Positions 1-9,863 of a stretch of 64,000 nucleotides of DNA are shown piece after piece. The DNA comes from Sulfuricurvum sp. (lineage in GTDB: Bacteria; Campylobacterota; Campylobacteria; Campylobacterales; Sulfurimonadaceae), in contig JAUXYP010000001.1 of NCBI GenBank assembly GCA_030694265.1, forward strand, positions 248,001 to 312,000. The letters are read 5' to 3'. Position 1 is the stretch's first letter. Every line of letters begins with the position of its first letter. A program made the position numbers and the translations under genes. The notes under the pieces are model-generated. The model was not told the DNA's origin. It did not search any database and saw only the letters and a program-made list of their open reading frames with translations.

Positions 1-127
1 TATTGCTATGAGCTTTTTAGTGGCGGGTTTACGATGCGGGATGGAGGTTGAAGATATTGAATGTATCAATACTTCATTTCCTAACTTTTTTGATCTATTA
101 GGACAATGCACCAAGGTAACACGATGA
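1..127 (+). CDS. aroA: 3' end of a CDS truncated by the window edge, probably 3-phosphoshikimate 1-carboxyvinyltransferase (AroA)
   Basis: Frame 2 reads [41 protein letters not shown], an EPSP-synthase-like C-terminus. Its stop overlaps the ispH start as ATGA at 124-127. Confidence 0.7.
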   Translation, partial: IAMSFLVAGLRCGMEVEDIECINTSFPNFFDLLGQCTKVTR

Positions 128-957
128 AAATACAATTAGCAGAGAATTACGGATTTTGTTTTGGCGTTAAACGCGCCATTAAAATTGCGGAAGAAAATCG
201 TAACTCTGCAACCTACGGACCGCTTATTCATAATGCCAATGAAATAGATCGTCTTAAGCGTGATTTTAATGTAGCATTGAGTGAGAATTTGGAAAGTTTT
301 CATGCCGGCGATACGGCAGTTATTCGTACTCATGGTATTCCAAAAGAGGAACTTTCTCTCTTGCATGAGCGTCAAGTAAATGTGATTGATGCAACCTGCC
401 CGTATGTTACGAAGCCTCAGCAAATTTGCGAAGAGATGAGTGAACAAGGATACGATATCCTCATTTTCGGAGATGAATCGCATCCTGAAATCAAAGGGGT
501 AAAAAGCTACGCAACCGGAAAAGCGTATGTGGTCAATTCGGTGGAAGAGGTTGATGCACTTCATTTACGTGAAAAAGTGGCCGTTGTTGCTCAAACGACG
601 CGAAAAATAGAAGAGTATCAGCAAATCGTTGGCAAATTGATGACAACACACAAAGAGGTGAGAGTTTTTAATACAATCTGCAACGCTACATTAGAAAATC
701 AAGATGCTATCTATAAACTAGCACGTGAAGCGGATGTGATGATTGTGATTGGGGGGAAGAATTCTTCCAATACCAAACAACTTCATTCCATCGCGTTGAG
801 CGAATGTGCCGACAGCTACTATATCGAAAGCGATGTTGATTTACAAGCACAATGGTTTACGAATAAGACTCTTTGCGGTATCAGTGCGGGCGCTTCTACT
901 CCCGATTGGATTATTCAAGGGGTAATTGAAAAAATTCAAGCCTTGACGCAGCCTTAA
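124..957 (+). CDS. ispH: 4-hydroxy-3-methylbut-2-enyl diphosphate reductase (IspH/LytB)
   Basis: [19 protein letters not shown] start, DATCPYV and CNAT cysteine motifs. Start refined to 124 (ATGA overlap with aroA) from ORF start 106. Confidence 0.95.
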   Translation: MKIQLAENYGFCFGVKRAIKIAEENRNSATYGPLIHNANEIDRLKRDFNVALSENLESFHAGDTAVIRTHGIPKEELSLLHERQVNVIDATCPYVTKPQQICEEMSEQGYDILIFGDESHPEIKGVKSYATGKAYVVNSVEEVDALHLREKVAVVAQTTRKIEEYQQIVGKLMTTHKEVRVFNTICNATLENQDAIYKLAREADVMIVIGGKNSSNTKQLHSIALSECADSYYIESDVDLQAQWFTNKTLCGISAGASTPDWIIQGVIEKIQALTQP

Positions 958-995
958 TTTCCTCTTTTCTAATCAAAAAAAAAGCATTTTTACGC

Positions 996-1001
996 TATAA
1001 T
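996..1001 (+). promoter_or_regulatory. Putative sigma70 -10 element (TATAAT) upstream of rpsA
   Basis: Exact TATAAT 30 bp upstream of the rpsA ATG, preceded by an A/T-rich tract. Confidence 0.55.
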
Positions 1002-1030
1002 CAGCCAATTTTAGTTACAAGGGAATAGGC

Positions 1031-2686
1031 ATGGCTTTCGATAACGAAGCATTTGAAGAAGAAAATTTTGCTGAAATGCTGGAGGCATCGTTCAAAGAGC
1101 AAGAATCCACACGCATTACAGAAGGTGAAGTAGTAGAGATCCAAGAGAGTGATAACCGCGCATTGGTAGGCGTTGGTGAAAAACTTGAGGGTATCCTTTC
1201 ATTGGATGAAATTCGTGATGCAGCAGGCAATCTTCTTTTTAACGTTGGCGATAAAATTACCGTTATGGTAATTGGACATTACAATGAGCGTCCAAAAATT
1301 TCGTACAAAAAAGTACTTGAGCAAGAAAAAACATTGGCATTTATTAATGCTCATAAAGAAGACTTTGAATCGGTTGTAATCGAAGCATTGGTTACTAAGA
1401 AGAACAAAGGCGGCTATCTTCTTGAAGCGGATGATGTTCATTTCTTCCTTCCTCGTTCACTCGCAGCGTTCAAAGACACAGACCAAGTTGTCGGTAAGAC
1501 AATTAAGGCACAAGTGGTCAAAGTTGACCCAGCAGAGGCATCAATCGTTGTTTCTCGTCGTAAACTTTTCAATGATGAACGTAAGCGTAAAAAAGAGGTG
1601 ATCGACGCATTGATGGAAGAGGGTAAAGTTATCCAAGGTACCATCAAAAAGATCACTAGTTACGGTATGTTTGTGGATGCTGGCGGGATTGACGGTTTGG
1701 TTCATTACAATGAAATCAGCTACAAAGGTCCTGTTAACCCGTCTAAGCTTTATAAAGAAGGCGACATCGTTAACGTAAAAGCAATCGCATACGATAAAGA
1801 AAAGCGTCACCTTTCTCTCTCAATCAAAGCGGTTCAATCTGATCCATGGAAAGAAGTGGAAGAAGCATTGGATGAAGGTGATACCATCACTGTTACCGTC
1901 AGCAACATCGAGCCATATGGTGTTTTTGTTGATTTGGGTAATGATATCGAAGGCTTTTTGCACATCTCTGAAATCACATGGGATAAAAACATCAAGCATC
2001 CAAAAGACTATTTGACAATGGGTCAAGAGATTGACGTTGAAGTGATTGAAATCAATTCTGATACGCATAAATTGCGTGTGTCCTATAAGCGTCTTCAGCC
2101 GAAACCGTTTGAAGAGTTTATGAAGAAAACCAGAGAAGGAGATGTTGTTACAGGAACAGTTACTTCTTTGACTGATTTTGGTGCATTTATCAAAATTAAT
2201 GGCGTAGAAGGATTGCTTCATAATCAAGATCTTTCATGGGACAAAAATGCGAAATGTAAAGAAACACTAAAAGTCGGTGATGAGATCGAAGTAAAAGTAG
2301 CAAAAATCAACGTCGAAGACGAAAAAATTTCTTTAAACCGTAAATCATTGGAAGAGAGTCCAATTGATAAATTTGCACTGAATCATAAAATGAATGAGGT
2401 TGTGAGTGCAACTGTCCGTGACATTAAAGACTTTGGTGTATTCGTTTCATTAGAAGGCGGTGTTGATGCATTGATCCGTAATGAAGACCTTTCACCAATG
2501 GAGCCCGAAGAGCTTCAAATCGGTCAAGTTATTGATGCTGTCATCATGGTTATCGATCCAAAACGTGACCGTATCCGTCTTTCGGTACGTAAGTTAGAGC
2601 GTATCAAAGATCAAGAGATGCTCAATGAGATTAATGATAACGATGCGCACAGTCTCGGTGATTTGATTAAAGATAAATTTAAATAA
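1031..2686 (+). CDS. rpsA: 30S ribosomal protein S1
   Basis: 551 aa with repeated S1 RNA-binding domains (e.g. VIQGTIKKITSYGMFVDAGGIDGLVHYNEIS; VTGTVTSLTDFGAFIKINGVEGLLHNQDLSW). Confidence 0.95.
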   Translation: MAFDNEAFEEENFAEMLEASFKEQESTRITEGEVVEIQESDNRALVGVGEKLEGILSLDEIRDAAGNLLFNVGDKITVMVIGHYNERPKISYKKVLEQEKTLAFINAHKEDFESVVIEALVTKKNKGGYLLEADDVHFFLPRSLAAFKDTDQVVGKTIKAQVVKVDPAEASIVVSRRKLFNDERKRKKEVIDALMEEGKVIQGTIKKITSYGMFVDAGGIDGLVHYNEISYKGPVNPSKLYKEGDIVNVKAIAYDKEKRHLSLSIKAVQSDPWKEVEEALDEGDTITVTVSNIEPYGVFVDLGNDIEGFLHISEITWDKNIKHPKDYLTMGQEIDVEVIEINSDTHKLRVSYKRLQPKPFEEFMKKTREGDVVTGTVTSLTDFGAFIKINGVEGLLHNQDLSWDKNAKCKETLKVGDEIEVKVAKINVEDEKISLNRKSLEESPIDKFALNHKMNEVVSATVRDIKDFGVFVSLEGGVDALIRNEDLSPMEPEELQIGQVIDAVIMVIDPKRDRIRLSVRKLERIKDQEMLNEINDNDAHSLGDLIKDKFK

Positions 2687-2692
2687 TTTGTG

Positions 2693-3175
2693 ATGCGACG
2701 ATTCGCTTATTGGCTCTTTCCGATTATAGCCATTTTTGTAGCTGTTTTTATCGTCGTATTAATGATTGAAGTCAATCCTGTTGCACCTGCTATAGGGCAG
2801 GATATTGCTTTGGATGAAACGCCAAAACCGCTCCTCTCGGAGGAGAGTTCATCGGGATGGATTAAGAATTTTAACATTAGTCATGAAAAAGAGTATTTTT
2901 ACCCTGTCAATGAAGTGACCATTGCATTAGATGATAATGAGAGTCATACGAAAGCTCAACAATATCATCTGGTAGTTCCTTTGAAAGATTCTTACGAGTT
3001 CTTTTGTCTTAAGCAAGAACTTAAAAATAGTAACCTTCCTTATCTCTTGAACCAAGAGGGGGAGGGAATGACCGCGTTGATTGATTCAGCCGATCACACT
3101 AAGCTAACTACCCTTGTAGCGAAACTAAAAACCTATCAAATTTCGGCGACTTTATCGTCGTTTAAAGAGGATTAA
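2693..3175 (+). CDS. Hypothetical protein with one N-terminal transmembrane helix
   Basis: MRRFAYWLFPIIAIFVAVFIVVLMIEV hydrophobic N-terminus. Sits between rpsA and serA with tight spacing. Confidence 0.7.
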   Translation: MRRFAYWLFPIIAIFVAVFIVVLMIEVNPVAPAIGQDIALDETPKPLLSEESSSGWIKNFNISHEKEYFYPVNEVTIALDDNESHTKAQQYHLVVPLKDSYEFFCLKQELKNSNLPYLLNQEGEGMTALIDSADHTKLTTLVAKLKTYQISATLSSFKED

Positions 3176-3179
3176 ACCT

Positions 3180-4769
3180 ATGGAAAAATTTAAAATCGTT
3201 GTTTGTGATCATATTCATGAAGAGGGTCTCAATCTCCTGCGTGCAGACGATCAAATTGAGATGATATTTGCGGCTGATATGGATAAAACAGCCTTGTTGG
3301 ATGTTGTGGCAACTGCTGATGTTGCTATTACCCGCAGCTCAACAGATGTTGATGATAAGTTTATTCAAGCGGCACGCTCAAAGCTCAAAGCGGTTGTTCG
3401 TGCCGGTGTAGGTGTTGACAATGTGGATATTCCAGGATGTTCAAAAGAGGGAATTATCGTCATGAATGTTCCGACTGCCAATACGATTGCTGCAGTTGAA
3501 TTAACGATGACGCACATGCTGTCTTGTATGCGTATGTTTCCGTATTCTCATGATCATTTGAAAAATCAGCGTATCTGGAAGCGTGAGAAATGGTATGGGT
3601 ATGAACTCAAAGGAAAAAAATTGGGAGTCATCGGTTTTGGTAACATCGGTAGCCGCGTCGGTATTCGTTCCAAAGCATTTGAAATGGAAGTTATTGCCTA
3701 TGACCCGTATATTCATCCCTCAAAAGCAACGGATGTCGGTGCTAAATATACCAGTAATTTCCAAGATATTTTAGACTGTGACATTATTACCATTCATACG
3801 CCTAAAAACAAAGAAACGGTGGGGATGATCGGTGCAGAAGAGATAGCCAAAATGAAAGACGGTGTTGTCCTCATTAACTGTGCGCGTGGCGGATTGTACG
3901 ATGAAGAGGCTCTTTATGAGGGGCTTAAATCACGTAAAATTCGTTTTGCAGGGATTGATGTTTTCAATAAAGAACCGGCAACCGATCATAAGCTTTTGGA
4001 TTTGGATAATATCTGTGTCTCTCCGCATTTGGGTGCTAATACGTTTGAATCGCAGTTAAATATTGGTTTAGAAGCAGCACAGCAAGCCATTGAAGCAGCA
4101 AAGGGTATTGCGTATCCGCATGCACTAAACCTTCCGATTGATGAAACAAAGATTCCTTCTTTTGTTAAACCATTTTTAGAGATGAGTCAAAAAATCGGAT
4201 TTTTAGCGTCTCAAATGAATAAAGCGCCAATCATTTCTATCAAAATAAGCGGCCGTGGCGATATTGCTCAATATGTTAGCTCTCTCGCTACTTTTGTAAC
4301 AGTAGGTGCATTGGCTGAAATGTCAGGTGAAACGATTAACTATGTTAATGCCGATTTCGTGGCAGCCGAGCGCGGTATCAAAATTGAGACCGAAGAACTT
4401 CCTGGAAGCCCTGTTTATAAAAACTTGGTTACCGTTAGATTAACCACCGATAAAGACGTGATTGAGATCAGTGCTACGATGTTCAATGATGATGTGCAAC
4501 GCATTGTAGATATCAACGGATTTGGTGTTGATGTTGAGCCAAAAGGGAACATGATTTTGTTTAAAAATACGGATGTTCCTGGTGTTATCGGTCACGTTGG
4601 CACCACGTTGGCAGCCCATGCCGTTAATATTGCTGACTTCCGTTTAGGCCGTAATAAAAGTGGTCAAGCGTTAGCCGTCATTATTGTTGATTCTGCAGTC
4701 AGTGAGAAAACACTCAAAGAATTAGCCTCTTTAGAAGCATGTATCAGCGTCTCTTACGCGCGACTTTAA
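3180..4769 (+). CDS. serA: D-3-phosphoglycerate dehydrogenase
   Basis: 529 aa. RAGVGVDNVDIPGCSKEGI, LGVIGFGNIGSRVG NAD motif, C-terminal ACT-like domain. Confidence 0.95.
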   Translation: MEKFKIVVCDHIHEEGLNLLRADDQIEMIFAADMDKTALLDVVATADVAITRSSTDVDDKFIQAARSKLKAVVRAGVGVDNVDIPGCSKEGIIVMNVPTANTIAAVELTMTHMLSCMRMFPYSHDHLKNQRIWKREKWYGYELKGKKLGVIGFGNIGSRVGIRSKAFEMEVIAYDPYIHPSKATDVGAKYTSNFQDILDCDIITIHTPKNKETVGMIGAEEIAKMKDGVVLINCARGGLYDEEALYEGLKSRKIRFAGIDVFNKEPATDHKLLDLDNICVSPHLGANTFESQLNIGLEAAQQAIEAAKGIAYPHALNLPIDETKIPSFVKPFLEMSQKIGFLASQMNKAPIISIKISGRGDIAQYVSSLATFVTVGALAEMSGETINYVNADFVAAERGIKIETEELPGSPVYKNLVTVRLTTDKDVIEISATMFNDDVQRIVDINGFGVDVEPKGNMILFKNTDVPGVIGHVGTTLAAHAVNIADFRLGRNKSGQALAVIIVDSAVSEKTLKELASLEACISVSYARL

Positions 4770-4919
4770 GCTTTTTTTAGCCTCTCCTCTTTGGAGGATG
4801 GTGTCAATATTATTGTCAAAAATCAGACTTTTCTTTTTTATACTCTCCTCGCTTAGTATTTTTACCATTCTTTTCTAATCTATTAAGTATTTTATTGGTT
4901 TATTTGCAAATATACAAGT

Positions 4920-4925
4920 TATAAT
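4920..4925 (+). promoter_or_regulatory. Putative -10 element (TATAAT) upstream of the PAS/MCP pair
   Basis: TATAAT about 24 bp upstream of the ATG at 4949, in AT-rich DNA. Confidence 0.45.
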
Positions 4926-4948
4926 TTAACAGATAATAAGGGGTATAT

Positions 4949-5437
4949 ATGGCAAATAATGAGTTGACGTTTGGTGAAAATGAGTTTATCGTTTCAAAAA
5001 CAGATTTGAAGGGGAATATTACGTATGGGAATAGCCTTTTTATTAAAATTTCAGGCTATGAGGAAAATGAATTACTGAACAAGCCTCATAATATTTTACG
5101 CCATATTGATATGCCTGCACTCATATTTACATTATTATGGGAACGCATTCGCAAAGGTGAAGAAATTTTTGCATATGTTAAGAATAAGACAAAACAAGGA
5201 GATTTTTATTGGGTGTTTGCGCATGTAACGGCATCTTTAGATGCTAGTGGACAAATGATCGGTTTTCATTCTGTACGACGACGTCCGACACAAGAGGCGC
5301 TTTCAGTAATTAAACCTCTGTATACAGATTTGTTGCGTATTGAAAAAACAGGAGGAGTGGATGCATCCCGTAAACACCTCGAATCCATTCTTGCACAAAA
5401 AGGGGTCAATTATGACGAATTTATCTTCTCTCTCTAA
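4949..5437 (+). CDS. PAS domain sensor protein, Aer/CetB-like
   Basis: [44 protein letters not shown]..., the Aer/CetB-type PAS. Immediately upstream of an MCP. Confidence 0.85.
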   Translation: MANNELTFGENEFIVSKTDLKGNITYGNSLFIKISGYEENELLNKPHNILRHIDMPALIFTLLWERIRKGEEIFAYVKNKTKQGDFYWVFAHVTASLDASGQMIGFHSVRRRPTQEALSVIKPLYTDLLRIEKTGGVDASRKHLESILAQKGVNYDEFIFSL

Positions 5438-6854
5438 AGTTCAGTATGCTAATCTAATTTCGCTTGGGATTTTCGCACTTGCCCTCAGTGTAGAATTTAT
5501 CATTGATGGCTTTAGCTGGGTCCGGATGTTTAATATTGCCAATTTTGGGCTGGCGTGGTTTATGTACATTAACCTTCGCGCTGCACAAGAAACTATCCGT
5601 AGTCTTGCCTCCATTATAGATGGTGCTAAACAAGGAAATCTGGAAGGAAGGATAACTCATATAAAAGACCATGGAGAGCTCAAAGATCTCGCATGGAATA
5701 CCAATAATCTCCTTGATCAGCTCGAAATTTTTATGCGGGAGATCAGTGCCGGTATCAATAATGCGAGTAAAAGTATTTTTTACCGTCAGATGATTCCTAA
5801 GGGACTTGCGGGTACATTTAATTATAATGCTGTCTTGATCAACAAAGCGATTCATGCTATGGAAGAGAGTCATGCACATATTGAGCGTATTGCTGTCAAT
5901 TCAACGCTGGGTGAAATCGGGCGCGGTATTGCGGGAGGTCTTACCGTTATACAGAGTGATTTGCAAGATAGCATTAAGAACCTTGATGAAATTGTGGGGG
6001 TGAGTAAAGTCACAGCGGATAACTCCAGCCGTACGGTCTGTGACCTCGAAAAGATCATCACTAAACTCTCTTCTCTCATTGAGCTCGTTGGAATCTCCAA
6101 TGATGCGATTAATGCCCTTAACAATAAAACCAATGAAATTAATTCAGTCCTTGATTTGATCAAGGATATCGCTGATCAAACGAATCTGCTGGCATTGAAT
6201 GCCGCTATCGAAGCGGCACGGGCAGGGGAACACGGGCGCGGATTTGCCGTTGTTGCGGATGAAGTCCGTAAATTGGCGGAACGGACTCAAAAGGCAACCG
6301 GCGAGATCGGGATCGCAATACAAACACTTCAGCAAGATGCTTCTGACATTCAAAATAATTCGGATGATATGAGTATTATTGCAAATGAGTCAAGTAGCAC
6401 GATTGAAACATTTCGAGATACCCTTCATTCGTTTAATCGTGATGCGCTTTCAACGGCTTTTCAAGCAGACATGATTCAAAAAACTACCTTTATCACGTTG
6501 GCTAAAATTGACCATGTCGCTTTTAAATCGAATGTTTTCAGTGCTATATTCCAAGGGCGTACAAAAGCCACTTTCTCCGATCATCATAGTTGTCGTCTCG
6601 GAAAATGGTATGATACGGGAATAGGGAAAGAGAAGTTTTCTCATCTCCCGAGCTTTCGTTTGGTGGAAAGACCTCATGCGCTTGTACACAGTAAGGCGCA
6701 TGAAAATCTCGCATTTATCCAGGGTGAGGATAGAGTGGTTGCAAACAAAGAGGTCATCGTCCGTAATTTCTTGGAGATGGAAGACGCCAGTGATGAGCTC
6801 TTGGTTATTTTAGATACTCTTCTGAGTGAATCCGCGGCTCAAAAGCAGCTATAA
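5412..6854 (+). CDS. Methyl-accepting chemotaxis protein, CetA-like, with C-terminal CZB (zinc-binding) domain
   Basis: N-terminal hydrophobic segments, MCP hairpin tip [39 protein letters not shown]-terminal [17 protein letters not shown]...[12 protein letters not shown] begins 5340; ATG at 5412 is preferred (26-bp overlap with the PAS gene, AGGGG upstream). Confidence 0.85.
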   Translation: MTNLSSLSKVQYANLISLGIFALALSVEFIIDGFSWVRMFNIANFGLAWFMYINLRAAQETIRSLASIIDGAKQGNLEGRITHIKDHGELKDLAWNTNNLLDQLEIFMREISAGINNASKSIFYRQMIPKGLAGTFNYNAVLINKAIHAMEESHAHIERIAVNSTLGEIGRGIAGGLTVIQSDLQDSIKNLDEIVGVSKVTADNSSRTVCDLEKIITKLSSLIELVGISNDAINALNNKTNEINSVLDLIKDIADQTNLLALNAAIEAARAGEHGRGFAVVADEVRKLAERTQKATGEIGIAIQTLQQDASDIQNNSDDMSIIANESSSTIETFRDTLHSFNRDALSTAFQADMIQKTTFITLAKIDHVAFKSNVFSAIFQGRTKATFSDHHSCRLGKWYDTGIGKEKFSHLPSFRLVERPHALVHSKAHENLAFIQGEDRVVANKEVIVRNFLEMEDASDELLVILDTLLSESAAQKQL

Positions 6855-6888
6855 ACATTAAGGGTGTCTTCTTTTAGTCCCTCTTTGT

Positions 6889-6894
6889 TATAAT
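6889..6894 (+). promoter_or_regulatory. Putative -10 element (TATAAT) upstream of the MutS7-like gene
   Basis: Exact TATAAT 29 bp upstream of the ATG at 6923. Confidence 0.5.
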
Positions 6895-6922
6895 CTACTA
6901 CTTTTTTAAAGCGGGTAAGTGG

Positions 6923-9850
6923 ATGAATATTGAAGAGATCGGGGCGTTGTTACAGAGTAAAAACAAGCTCCTTTCGGAAGTTTATTTTGAGCTTCAGCGT
7001 GCTTGCGAAGCCAAATACGGTCCCGATGCGCTCGTGATCATAGAAATTGGATCCTTTTTCGAGATTTATGAGGTCAATAATGAAACGATGAAAATCGGAA
7101 AGGCGAAAGAAGTTGCCGAGTTTCTGAACATTCAGCTCACCCGTAAAAACAAAACGATACTCGAAAACTCCGTACAAAATCCCCTTTTAGCCGGTGTGCC
7201 TACGGTATCCATTGAACGTTATCTGGGCCGTTTAGTCCAATCCAAAAAATACACAATTGTCCTCGTACGTCAGCAGGGCGAACCTCCTCATATCAAACGC
7301 TATATTTCCAATATTATTTCTCCCGGTACCAATTTTGACTACATTGCTGAAGTGAGTGAAAATTACATTGCTTCCCTTTTGATTGATCAAAATAACGGTG
7401 TTTATTCAGTAGGATATGCCGCCATCGATGTAGGGACGGGTAAAACACTGATCAACGAGATTCATGGTACACGTGAGGACAAAACGTATGCGTTGGATGA
7501 GATTTTCACTCTACTGCAAAGTTATCTAACCTCTGAAGTGGTTGTGACCTTTTGCGACAGTAGTATTGATGTTGAAGAGGTCAATCGTTATTTGGAACTC
7601 AAAAGTCATCATCGCAGTAACCGCAACGAGAAGAGGCTGCGTATCGATTACCAAAATGAGTTATTTGAGCGTATTTATCAGATTCGCTCGCTTTTAAGCC
7701 CCATTGAATATCTGGATTTGGAGCGTTTTGCGTATGCTTCAGAGTCATTGGCCCTTTTGATTCATACTATCATTGATCATGATCCGGCTATTATTGAAAA
7801 AATGAATCGCCCAACTTTTTTGGGAACAAACCGATATATGTATCTGGGCAATAATGCGGCGGAGCAGCTTGGGATAATCTCCAGAGATAATGATGAAATG
7901 ACACTGCTAAAGCTGATCGATAAAACATCGACTGCAATGGGTAAAAGGCTGTTGCGCGAACGCTTACTTAATCCTATTTGTGATGCTAGTTTATTAAATG
8001 AACGATATGATCTCATTGAAAAAATGGAAGATCATATAGCCCCATTGGAAACAAAACTCAAAGAAGTGTACGATTTAGAGCGTATTTTACGCCGCTTGAA
8101 ACTGGGTAAGCTCCACCCCTATGAACTTGCCTACTTTTATGCCTCATTAACTGCGGCAGAGAGTTTGTTCACTGATGCCAAGCGGTTAGGGATAGATTAT
8201 GACAAAAGCAGTGCGGTAGAAGCACAGCTGTGTGCGAGTGAATTGAAACGTATTTTTGATATTGATTCGTGTGCGAAATATCGGCGTGATCAGGTGAATG
8301 AAAACCTCTTTAATGAGGGAATAGACCCCGCTATTGACGCGTTGGAGCGACTGCAAGAAACCAATGAATCGAAGCTACAGCTGATCATTGAGCACATTGA
8401 TAAGCATTTTGAGAGTGGAAATGGTCCGTATGCGTCGATAGGGTGGCTGGAGAGTGAGGGGTATCATTTGCTGATGACCCGTAATCGGTATGTCAATGTT
8501 GAGGAAGTACTGCATAACAGCTTTTTTACCATTGAGGGGACACACTATTTTTTCCGTGATTTCCAGATTCGCAAACTTAAAACGACGGTGAAGCTCACTT
8601 CTGCACTGCTTGATGATCTTTCCATCGAAAATGCAGGGGCAAAATCTCGAATGCTGGCTATGGTCAAAGAACGCTATCGTGAGCAGATGGAAGCGATCGA
8701 AAAACGGTTTTCCCATGCGATTGAACATCTGATTTCTTTTTTAGCCGTTGTCGACGTATCGCTTAGTGCTGCAAAGGTAGCGAAGCAATACCGCTATGTT
8801 CGTCCGATACTGGTTGCCAATGAATCCAAAACGTTTATCGAAGCGGTTGGATTGCGCCATCCGTTGATCGAATCACGTGAAGAAAACGGTATTTTTATCC
8901 CCAATGATCTGTTTTTAGGGGATGGGGCTAACCACACATATGTAGAACATGCTACGCTGGAAAATGCCAAAGAGGTTAACGGCGTATTGCTGTACGGGAT
9001 AAACTCCAGCGGTAAGTCATCACTGATGAAAAGTATAGGTATCGCGGTCGTAATGGCACAAGCGGGATTTTTTGTCCCGTGTGCGATGTTGCGGTTTTCT
9101 CCTGTGGATAAATTACTGACGCGTATCGTTTCCAAAGACAATCTTTATAAAGGGCTCTCCACGTTTGCGGTGGAGATGCTGGAACTGCGCAATATTTTCA
9201 ATCGTGCAACGCCCAACAGTCTGATTTTAGGAGATGAAATCAGTCACGGTACGGAGACCGAGTCCGCATTGGCGATTGTGGCGAGTGCTATCTTGAAATT
9301 ACGAGAGATTGGCAGTCTTTTTATCTTTGCAACACACTTGCATCAGCTCTCTAGTTTGAGTGAAATACAAAAAGCACAGAACATCGTATTGCTGCATTTA
9401 GGGGTTTACTACGATGAAGCCACGGACAAGCTCGTCTATGACCGCAAACTCAAAAACGGGAGCGGTAGCACGCTGTACGGGTTGGAGTTTGCCAAATCGC
9501 TGCATATGGATGAAACGTTTATCCAAAAAGCGTATGAGATACGAGGGCGTATCGGGGATACGAAGGGTGAGATATCGCAACTCAAACGAGAGAAAAAGAG
9601 CCGCTATAACAGTAAACTCTATTTGACTAAATGCGCGTTGTGCGATGAAGCTGTGGATGAAGTCCATCACATTATCCCACAAGCCAACGCGGATGAGGGC
9701 GGTTCTATCGGTCATTTTGGGATGAACCACCGTTACAATTTAATACCTCTTTGTTCAAAGCACCACAGGCTCGTCCATGAGGGCAAAATTGCCATTCATG
9801 GGTTTGTGATGAGCGAGGATGGATTGCGACTGAGTTATTCAGAAACGTAA
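6923..9850 (+). CDS. MutS-family mismatch recognition protein with C-terminal HNH endonuclease domain (MutS7-like)
   Basis: N-terminal [11 protein letters not shown] (FxE-type mismatch motif), Walker [14 protein letters not shown], Walker [15 protein letters not shown]-terminal HNH: CALC...VHHIIP...[15 protein letters not shown]. Confidence 0.9.
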   Translation: MNIEEIGALLQSKNKLLSEVYFELQRACEAKYGPDALVIIEIGSFFEIYEVNNETMKIGKAKEVAEFLNIQLTRKNKTILENSVQNPLLAGVPTVSIERYLGRLVQSKKYTIVLVRQQGEPPHIKRYISNIISPGTNFDYIAEVSENYIASLLIDQNNGVYSVGYAAIDVGTGKTLINEIHGTREDKTYALDEIFTLLQSYLTSEVVVTFCDSSIDVEEVNRYLELKSHHRSNRNEKRLRIDYQNELFERIYQIRSLLSPIEYLDLERFAYASESLALLIHTIIDHDPAIIEKMNRPTFLGTNRYMYLGNNAAEQLGIISRDNDEMTLLKLIDKTSTAMGKRLLRERLLNPICDASLLNERYDLIEKMEDHIAPLETKLKEVYDLERILRRLKLGKLHPYELAYFYASLTAAESLFTDAKRLGIDYDKSSAVEAQLCASELKRIFDIDSCAKYRRDQVNENLFNEGIDPAIDALERLQETNESKLQLIIEHIDKHFESGNGPYASIGWLESEGYHLLMTRNRYVNVEEVLHNSFFTIEGTHYFFRDFQIRKLKTTVKLTSALLDDLSIENAGAKSRMLAMVKERYREQMEAIEKRFSHAIEHLISFLAVVDVSLSAAKVAKQYRYVRPILVANESKTFIEAVGLRHPLIESREENGIFIPNDLFLGDGANHTYVEHATLENAKEVNGVLLYGINSSGKSSLMKSIGIAVVMAQAGFFVPCAMLRFSPVDKLLTRIVSKDNLYKGLSTFAVEMLELRNIFNRATPNSLILGDEISHGTETESALAIVASAILKLREIGSLFIFATHLHQLSSLSEIQKAQNIVLLHLGVYYDEATDKLVYDRKLKNGSGSTLYGLEFAKSLHMDETFIQKAYEIRGRIGDTKGEISQLKREKKSRYNSKLYLTKCALCDEAVDEVHHIIPQANADEGGSIGHFGMNHRYNLIPLCSKHHRLVHEGKIAIHGFVMSEDGLRLSYSET

Positions 9851-9863
9851 AGAGGATAGGTCA

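Noticed and set aside
136-564. 142-aa minus-strand ORF opposite ispH
   Set aside because: Shadow ORF of a conserved gene.
4775-4802. TCCTC-TTTG-GAGGA hairpin after serA
   Set aside because: 5-bp stem without a following T-tract; too weak to call a terminator.
8375-8728. 117-aa minus-strand ORF opposite the MutS7-like gene
   Set aside because: Antisense to a clear domain-containing CDS; no independent evidence.
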